11,201 bases of DNA from Pseudodesulfovibrio sp. (GTDB lineage: Bacteria; Desulfobacterota; Desulfovibrionia; Desulfovibrionales; Desulfovibrionaceae). Below the pieces are notes generated by a model, which saw nothing but the letters and a program-made list of their open reading frames with translations, was not told the DNA's origin and did not search any database. Numbering within the stretch: the first letter of the stretch is position 1; each line of letters begins with the position of its first letter. A program made the translations under genes and the position numbers. The stretch spans positions 1 through 11,201 of the forward strand of contig JAFLJW010000393.1 in NCBI GenBank assembly GCA_022712815.1, in the 5' to 3' direction. Shown in pieces: positions 7,484-11,201 of the stretch.

Positions 7484-8263
7484 ATGAAATTATCCATACT
7501 GATCACCGGTGCTGCCAGCGGTATCGGCAAAGAGACCGCCCTTTATTTTGCAAAAAACAATTGGTTTGTCGGACTATTTGACCTCAATAAAGAGGGGGTA
7601 ACATCCTTGGCTGAACAAATCGGCCCGGACAATTGCTGTTCCGGGCAAATGGATGTCACCAATCCTGATTCGGTGCGGGCAGGGGTGTCGCTCTTTGCCA
7701 AAGAAACCGGCGGGCAGTTGGACCTTTTGTTCAACTGCGCCGGGGTTCTGTTCATGGGCCTCCATGAAAATATTGGTCTTGAAAACCAGAAGAAAACCGT
7801 GGACATCAACCTCATGGGCACCTTGAACCTGATCCATGCCTGTCTGCCCCTGTTAAAGGCCACAAAAAAAGCTGCTATCATCAACATGTCCTCGGCATCG
7901 GCTGTATACGGCACCCCGGAGCTTGCGGTCTATTCCGCCACCAAGCATGCCATCCGGGGACTCAGCGAAGCCTTGAACATCGAATTTGAGCCAATGGACA
8001 TCCATGTGAGCGATATCATGGTCTCGTTTGTGGCCACCCCCATGGTACTTGAAGCGGATCACAGGGCCACCAGCCTCACCCGGCTGAAAGCCGGAATCAC
8101 GCCCCAAATAGTGGCCCAATCTGTGTTCAAGGCCTATTCCCACAGAAAAGTCCACTGCCAGGTGGGCGGGCTGCTCAAGTTGCTTATTTTTTCCACCCAT
8201 CTGCTCCCCTTTGCCAAGCGGTTTTTAATCAAGGCCATTGGCTTTTCTAAAACCGCGACATAA
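7484..8263 (+). CDS. Short-chain dehydrogenase/reductase (classical SDR)
   Basis: This 259-residue protein has AGGGA (7473-7477) six bases before ATG 7484. The open frame extends upstream to 7349 inside the previous gene, which is not a credible start. It has the classical SDR motifs: TGAASGIG (8-15) for the cofactor, NCAG (84-87), Asn109 in DINLMG, Ser137 in NMSSASA, and the catalytic Tyr150-x3-Lys154 in YSATK. The LFD at 31-33 suggests NAD(H) preference. After the core, residues about 222-245 (QVGGLLKLLIFSTHLLPFAK and beyond) form a hydrophobic, basic C-terminal helix that could attach to the membrane, as in some lipid- and steroid-acting SDRs. It ends the operon, 64 bases after the extended SDR gene. 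Oxidation of a hydroxyacyl-CoA or a secondary alcohol is plausible but not proven. Confidence 0.85.
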   Translation: MKLSILITGAASGIGKETALYFAKNNWFVGLFDLNKEGVTSLAEQIGPDNCCSGQMDVTNPDSVRAGVSLFAKETGGQLDLLFNCAGVLFMGLHENIGLENQKKTVDINLMGTLNLIHACLPLLKATKKAAIINMSSASAVYGTPELAVYSATKHAIRGLSEALNIEFEPMDIHVSDIMVSFVATPMVLEADHRATSLTRLKAGITPQIVAQSVFKAYSHRKVHCQVGGLLKLLIFSTHLLPFAKRFLIKAIGFSKTAT

Positions 8264-8271
8264 AAACAGGA

Positions 8272-8295
8272 CAACCGTTTCCCAGGTAATGGTTG
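8272..8295 (+). terminator. Weak hairpin after the last operon gene
   Basis: CAACCGTT (8272-8279) pairs with AATGGTTG (8288-8295) through seven Watson-Crick pairs and one G-T, with an 8-base loop, starting 9 bases after the SDR stop. No T-run follows directly; the next one is at about 8333. It could protect the mRNA 3' end, but as an intrinsic terminator it is weak. Confidence 0.3.
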
Positions 8296-8345
8296 CCGAG
8301 AAATTTCAGACTTTCTGATGTGCATATTGTATATTTTTTTTCCAT

Positions 8346-8401
8346 GGGACGCTGATGAACGCAGATTAATGATCCTGAAAATCTGCGCTGATCTATGTCC
8401 C
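8346..8401. repeat. 56-base imperfect palindrome
   Basis: GGGAC (8346-8350) pairs with GTCCC (8397-8401) and CGCAGATT (8360-8367) with AATCTGCG (8380-8387). They are separated by symmetric 9-base internal loops and a 12-base apical loop. The wording (GACGCTGATGAACGCAGATT, then ATCTGCGCTGATCT) recalls a dispersed intergenic repeat seen in many bacterial genomes. TTATCCGTG at about 8420 may be a further degraded piece. Copy number cannot be judged from one window. Confidence 0.55.
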
Positions 8402-8772
8402 TTTTGGGATGTATTTATTTATCCGTGTTCCTAGGATAAATCGTACTAACGAATTGTTTGTGTCATAAAAAATAATTTTTTAACCTCAAAATTTTGTGTC
8501 AGCTTATATTCAGAAACCCCAGGGATTCTAAATATAGTCCACTCCTTTTAATCCCACCTTTGAGAAGGACATAAATAGATAAGACATAGTCCACACTGCA
8601 CCAGCACGGTTTTCGCTCATTTTTTGGAAAAGCTTAAAAGCACCTTAACAATGTAATAAGATTCCTATTGAAATTTTTCAGCCTGGAATATTATTGTCCA
8701 ATTAAGTTTACTCGGATTATCTTGAAATCAAAATATCCAGTATTGGACGTCTCAAATTTTTAGCTATATATA
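8402..8772. other. AT-rich intergenic stretch without a recognisable gene
   Basis: I see no convincing coding frame or RNA gene here. The only regularity is a short direct repeat, ATAGTCCAC, at 8534-8542 and 8586-8594. The composition is clearly more AT-rich than the operon before it. Confidence 0.6.
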
Positions 8773-8949
8773 TTAGGTACCGTCTGTTCCCTCAAAGGTA
8801 ACAGTGGTACCTGAACGAGATACTGTAAGGATGCTTGAATAAGTTTCAATTGTTATAGTGTTGTTTCCTGGCATATTTATCAGGGTTACACCCACGCCAG
8901 CCCAATTTTTTATCAATCTGTTCAATGATGGAATCGTAAATTGCCCCTC
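8773..8949 (-). pseudogene. Decayed C-terminal gene fragment
   Basis: On the minus strand a 58-codon frame without a start codon runs from an in-frame TGA (8950-8952) to TAA (8773-8775). Its end reads NTITIETYSSILTVSRSG followed by TTVTFEGTDGT. This alternating beta-strand pattern resembles C-terminal repeats of secreted bacterial proteins, including some DUF4214 proteins. It lies about 100 bases downstream of the secreted DUF4214 gene on the same strand. It may be the remains of that gene's original C-terminus or of a neighbour. A chance frame is possible at this length. Confidence 0.3.
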
Positions 8950-9052
8950 TCAGTGAATAGTCTCAATTTTGATGAGTATCTTTCAGCGTCATTTGGAGTA
9001 TAGGCTGAAACTCAAACCCTGAGCATCCTATGAAATTAGTAATTGGGTAGAA

Positions 9053-10150
9053 TCAATAATAGAGGCCATTAACGGTATTATAAATTCGGAATTCCGAAAA
9101 GGCTCCTTTAAAACTATAGGAGCAATTCGTAAAATAAGCACTAGCACAGCCATGGTGAGCATTTTCGACGTTCTCTGCACTGAACTCATAGATATATTCA
9201 ACCATGAAGCCATTGGCAATTTTTTCAGCCTCAGCCGCTGACAAATCAAGGACAGCGTAGTGTTTCGTCTCAGAGGTACGGCCTTCAATCCAAACGGGAT
9301 AGCCTTCTACAAACTCCACATAATGGCCAGCAATATAATGAGAATTGGTTACAATGTCAGGGATCACTTCGGTGTTTGTTACTTCAAACCGAGCACACCC
9401 AGTGTATAATACAATGTTAGAAGACTCGTTGGTGCAATTTGAATAATACTTGGTGGGACAGTTCACATAGAGTTTCTGTGTTTCAGCGTCGTATCGGGTG
9501 AGCATTTCGTGTGTTGAATAGTATCCATTCAGCGAGGCAGCATAGTTAATTATCCGTTGCTGATATTCAGCTTCGGTTTCGTAATCATCTTTGTAGTTTA
9601 TAGCGCATATTTTAGAGGCCAGGCCGGTTAAATTATCCCCTACAGAAAGGTTTACTATTTTTTTATTATTATCCGCTGCGGATTGACCGCCCTTAACCAG
9701 GGTTGCTTTGATTCCATAGCTTTCACAAAGGGTGATAAACTCCTGTGCGGATGTAAACCCTTCAAGTATCGAAGTACGACTTGTTCCATCTAATATTTTG
9801 TTTATCCAGTGATTATATCCGCCTGTGTCGGGTTCTCTATTAAAAAATGCTTTGTAAAGGATGGTTACAAATTCAGAATCAGATGTATCTTGATTCTGAA
9901 ATTCTTCACTGAAAACAAAAGATTTTGCGAGTTCATCACCAGCCTTGGCAGCATTGTTCAGACTATTTGTCCAATGTTCAAGCCCGCCAATGTCAGGCTC
10001 ACGGCTAAGGCATTGTTGATAAAAACGAGTTACAAAAGCAGTCACATCTGAATTTGAAGCAAAAAGCTGTGTATTAAATGATGTTAATATAAGAAAAAAA
10101 AGGGTAACCATTGATAGTAAAATTCTATTGCCATATCTTTGTAAATACAA
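9053..10150 (-). CDS. Secreted DUF4214-domain protein with an unassigned C-terminal region
   Basis: This 365-residue protein starts at TTG (10148-10150), ten bases after GGAGGT (10166-10161). An ATG closer to that site is out of frame and soon stops. The N-terminus is a signal peptide: basic YLQRYGNR, a hydrophobic core, then a likely cut near QLFA-S (31/32). Two DUF4214 units follow, at about 34-86 (FYQQCLSREPDIGGLEHWTN) and 92-147 (LYKAFFNREPDTGGYNHWIN). The second ends in FTSAQEFITLCESYGI, typical of the family. Residues about 165-365 are a separate region with D-D-Y-E-T-x-A-E-Y-Q-Q-R, Y-D-A-E-T-Q and cysteines 182, 231, 239, 252, 335 and 343. I do not recognise it, but it could hold disulfides outside the cytoplasm. 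DUF4214 is common in extracellular and surface-layer-type proteins; its function is unclear. The AT-rich composition differs from the operon. Confidence 0.75.
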   Translation of the reverse strand: MYLQRYGNRILLSMVTLFFLILTSFNTQLFASNSDVTAFVTRFYQQCLSREPDIGGLEHWTNSLNNAAKAGDELAKSFVFSEEFQNQDTSDSEFVTILYKAFFNREPDTGGYNHWINKILDGTSRTSILEGFTSAQEFITLCESYGIKATLVKGGQSAADNNKKIVNLSVGDNLTGLASKICAINYKDDYETEAEYQQRIINYAASLNGYYSTHEMLTRYDAETQKLYVNCPTKYYSNCTNESSNIVLYTGCARFEVTNTEVIPDIVTNSHYIAGHYVEFVEGYPVWIEGRTSETKHYAVLDLSAAEAEKIANGFMVEYIYEFSAENVENAHHGCASAYFTNCSYSFKGAFSEFRIYNTVNGLYY

Positions 10151-10160
10151 TTTCCCATTT

Positions 10161-10240
10161 ACCTCCGTTGCATTAAGATAGTTATCATTCTTTGCAGTGG
10201 CTTTCGGTCCCTGCCTCTCAACAGGTTTGACTTTGTCGTG
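10161..10240 (-). promoter_or_regulatory. Structured 5' leader resembling part of a c-di-GMP-I (GEMM) riboswitch
   Basis: Read on the minus strand, the leader of the DUF4214 gene contains CAAACCUG (10229-10222), an 8-base loop, then CAGGGACCGAAAGCCA (10213-10198). CCUG pairs with CAGG. GEMM riboswitches carry CAAACC, a short stem, then GGGACGCAAAGCC, so this copy differs mainly by GC changed to CG. The usual 3' half with GGGUUACC is not recognisable. In its place a hairpin, UGCAAAGA/UCUU-AA-UGCA (10196-10189/10178-10169), ends two bases before GGAGGT. A TTGACA lies upstream on this strand (10288-10283), but I see no good -10. It could be a divergent or broken riboswitch, or a chance match. 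Confidence 0.35.
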
Positions 10241-10440
10241 AATATTAATTGCTTACGATTCCTTAGTAAATCAAATTTGTATTGTCAATCTGATAAAAAA
10301 CGATTCAATTATATTGGGAAATTTCAAAATTAAAAAAATAAGAAATCCATTACCTTACATTGGAGATAAAAAATAGACCTCCTCTGAATTACAGTCTATA
10401 CAATATCTTGTGGTTGGGAGAAATGATATCTCGCGTACCG

Positions 10441-10475
10441 AAAATCCTGATAATACATTAGTAACAGGATTTTTT
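10441..10475 (+). terminator. Terminator-like hairpin with no assigned upstream gene
   Basis: AAAATCCTG (10441-10449) pairs perfectly with CAGGATTTT (10465-10473) around a 15-base loop, and the T-run covers 10470-10475. No plus-strand gene precedes it within the AT-rich spacer. It may end a small RNA or short leader transcript. Read on the other strand, it could also stop transcripts entering from the right. Confidence 0.5.
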
Positions 10476-10526
10476 GGGTTCACCGCAAACAACAGTGATT
10501 AATATGATATTTTACATTCAAGGTTT

Positions 10527-10554
10527 TTGACAAAAAAATTTTGACCCTTATAAA
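10527..10554 (+). promoter_or_regulatory. Near-consensus sigma-70 promoter for the small membrane-protein ORF
   Basis: A perfect TTGACA (10527-10532) is followed after 16 bases by TATAAA (10549-10554), a 5 of 6 match. Transcription would begin around 10560-10562, only about 14 bases before ATG 10575. This would cut into or just spare the GAGGA ribosome site (10560-10564), so the mRNA would be almost leaderless. Confidence 0.55.
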
Positions 10555-10574
10555 AATTAGAGGATTATTAAATC

Positions 10575-10943
10575 ATGGTTGTTATAGATAAAATCCTAAT
10601 ATTCTATTTTATTCCAATCATATACTTAATCCTTATTGGATTCTATATACACAGAAAAACAAAGAACACTAAATACCCAGATGGGGTAGGAAAATTTTTT
10701 AATTCTTCCTTTCCTGCTCCCAAGGGTAAACTTTTATATTCAGAAATAAAAAAACAATATATTTCGGAATATAAAACTGATATGGTTGACACTTGTCAAG
10801 AGAAAATAATATCCCCTGCCTCTTTTTTTTTATCGGTCAAATCCAAGAAGGTCTTACTCTTTTTAAAATTTTACTGCCAGGGACGGTGTCATCAATTAAC
10901 GACGGTTGATCACTCTGATATACGCGGGTTGGTTACCGCATGA
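10575..10943 (+). CDS. Small membrane-anchored hypothetical protein, 3' end replaced by an inserted element
   Basis: This 122-codon ORF matches no family I recognise. AGAGGA (10559-10564) lies ten bases before ATG 10575 and a strong promoter precedes it. Residues 5-24 (DKILIFYFIPIIYLILIGFY) form one transmembrane helix. HRKTKNTK follows, so by the positive-inside rule the C-terminal part should be cytoplasmic. The rest is lysine-rich and hydrophilic up to about residue 92. From codon 102 (10878) the sequence lies within a GC-richer element with inverted-repeat ends, so the last 21 residues are probably foreign. If the element is removed, the frame could continue from Cys101 through about 20 codons to TAA at 11111-11113. 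The gene may therefore be truncated or inactive. The AT-rich body suggests a recently acquired or weakly constrained gene. Confidence 0.4.
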   Translation: MVVIDKILIFYFIPIIYLILIGFYIHRKTKNTKYPDGVGKFFNSSFPAPKGKLLYSEIKKQYISEYKTDMVDTCQEKIISPASFFLSVKSKKVLLFLKFYCQGRCHQLTTVDHSDIRGLVTA

Positions 10944-11049
10944 ATTGGCTTCGTCGTGGAGCTGCCCTTATCTGATGGCGGGAGTTTCAGTGATAAAGAC
11001 CTATTCCCATAGTCTCAACTGGGGTTCTCCAACCGTGACAGCGCCCCTG
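10878..11049. mobile_element. MITE-like 172-base element with inverted-repeat ends
   Basis: The left end CAGGGACGGTGTCA (10878-10891) and the reverse complement of the right end, CAGGGGCGCTGTCA (11049-11036), match at 12 of 14 bases. The interior is visibly richer in G and C than the AT-rich DNA on both sides. No transposase is encoded, and I see no clear target-site duplication. One plus-strand frame stays open from about 10902 to a stop at 11051-11053 but matches nothing I know. It is probably a non-autonomous insertion-sequence derivative or a dispersed repeat. Confidence 0.45.
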
Positions 11050-11107
11050 CAATAAAATCAAAAATTATGTGGTTATTTTTCCGTTAATTTCCTCTTGCCC
11101 CAATGTG

Positions 11108-11201
11108 ATTTAATGCTAATAAAAAGTATCCGATAAAACGGAGGCAGGCTCTGCTGGGGAGCAACCTGCCAAGGGATAATCGGATGCAGGTGGCATTAAA
11201 T
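11108..11201. repeat. Nested inverted repeat / possible structured RNA at the window end
   Basis: Three nested stems share one axis. ATTTAATGC (11108-11116) pairs with GCATTAAAT (11193-11201), and ATCCGAT (11128-11134) with ATCGGAT (11179-11185). GGCAGG (11143-11148) pairs with CCTGCC (11165-11170), topped by TGCT-GGGG-AGCA (11152-11163). Both strands of the second internal loop are eight bases long. All stems are perfect. It could be a structured RNA, a small inverted-repeat element or a recombination site. It may extend beyond the window. Confidence 0.5.

Noticed and set aside
8846..8950. Alternative minus-strand frame through the gene remnant, starting RGAIYDSIIEQIDKK
   Set aside because: It has no start, stops sooner, and lacks the beta-strand repeat character of the chosen frame; both could be chance, so only one was listed at low confidence.
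11108..11201. Integron attC site
   Set aside because: The outer arms do not carry the RYYYAAC and GTTRRRY core sites, and no integrase is nearby.
1..11201. CRISPR array, tRNA or rRNA genes
   Set aside because: I saw no regularly spaced repeats, no cloverleaf-like segment and no rRNA-like sequence on either strand.

Overview
The sequence suggests an anaerobic, probably sulfate-reducing member of the Desulfobacterota (Desulfobacterales-like). This is an inference from gene content: tandem DUF2148 ferredoxin-like proteins beside acyl-CoA ligase, acyl-CoA dehydrogenase and SCPx-type thiolase genes, with moderate GC and strong GGAG ribosome sites. I cannot name a species.

Layout. Positions 1-166 hold the 3' end of a CheW-like chemotaxis gene. 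After a roughly 290-base leader with a candidate promoter and an RBS-proximal hairpin, eight genes run on the + strand (456-8263) with gaps of only 11-64 bases and look like one operon: SCP2 sterol-carrier-like protein, two divergent DUF2148 proteins with four-cysteine motifs, acyl-CoA ligase, acyl-CoA dehydrogenase, SCPx-like thiolase, an extended SDR (epimerase/3-beta-HSD-like) and a classical SDR.

The genes could form a pathway. The ligase would activate a carboxylic acid to its CoA ester, and the dehydrogenase would desaturate it. The two SDRs would interconvert hydroxyl and keto groups, and the thiolase would cleave or condense. SCP2 could bind a bulky hydrophobic substrate, and the DUF2148 pair could handle electrons. 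No enoyl-CoA hydratase or electron-transfer flavoprotein is present, so the pathway is incomplete here and the substrate is unknown.

From about 8264 to the end the DNA is AT-rich and accessory in character. It holds a 56-base imperfect palindrome, a decayed gene fragment, and a minus-strand gene for a secreted DUF4214 protein whose leader resembles part of a c-di-GMP-I (GEMM) riboswitch. It also holds an orphan terminator-like hairpin, and a small membrane-protein ORF with a near-consensus promoter whose 3' end appears to be replaced by a GC-richer 172-base element with inverted-repeat ends. The window ends in a nested inverted-repeat structure that closes at its last base.
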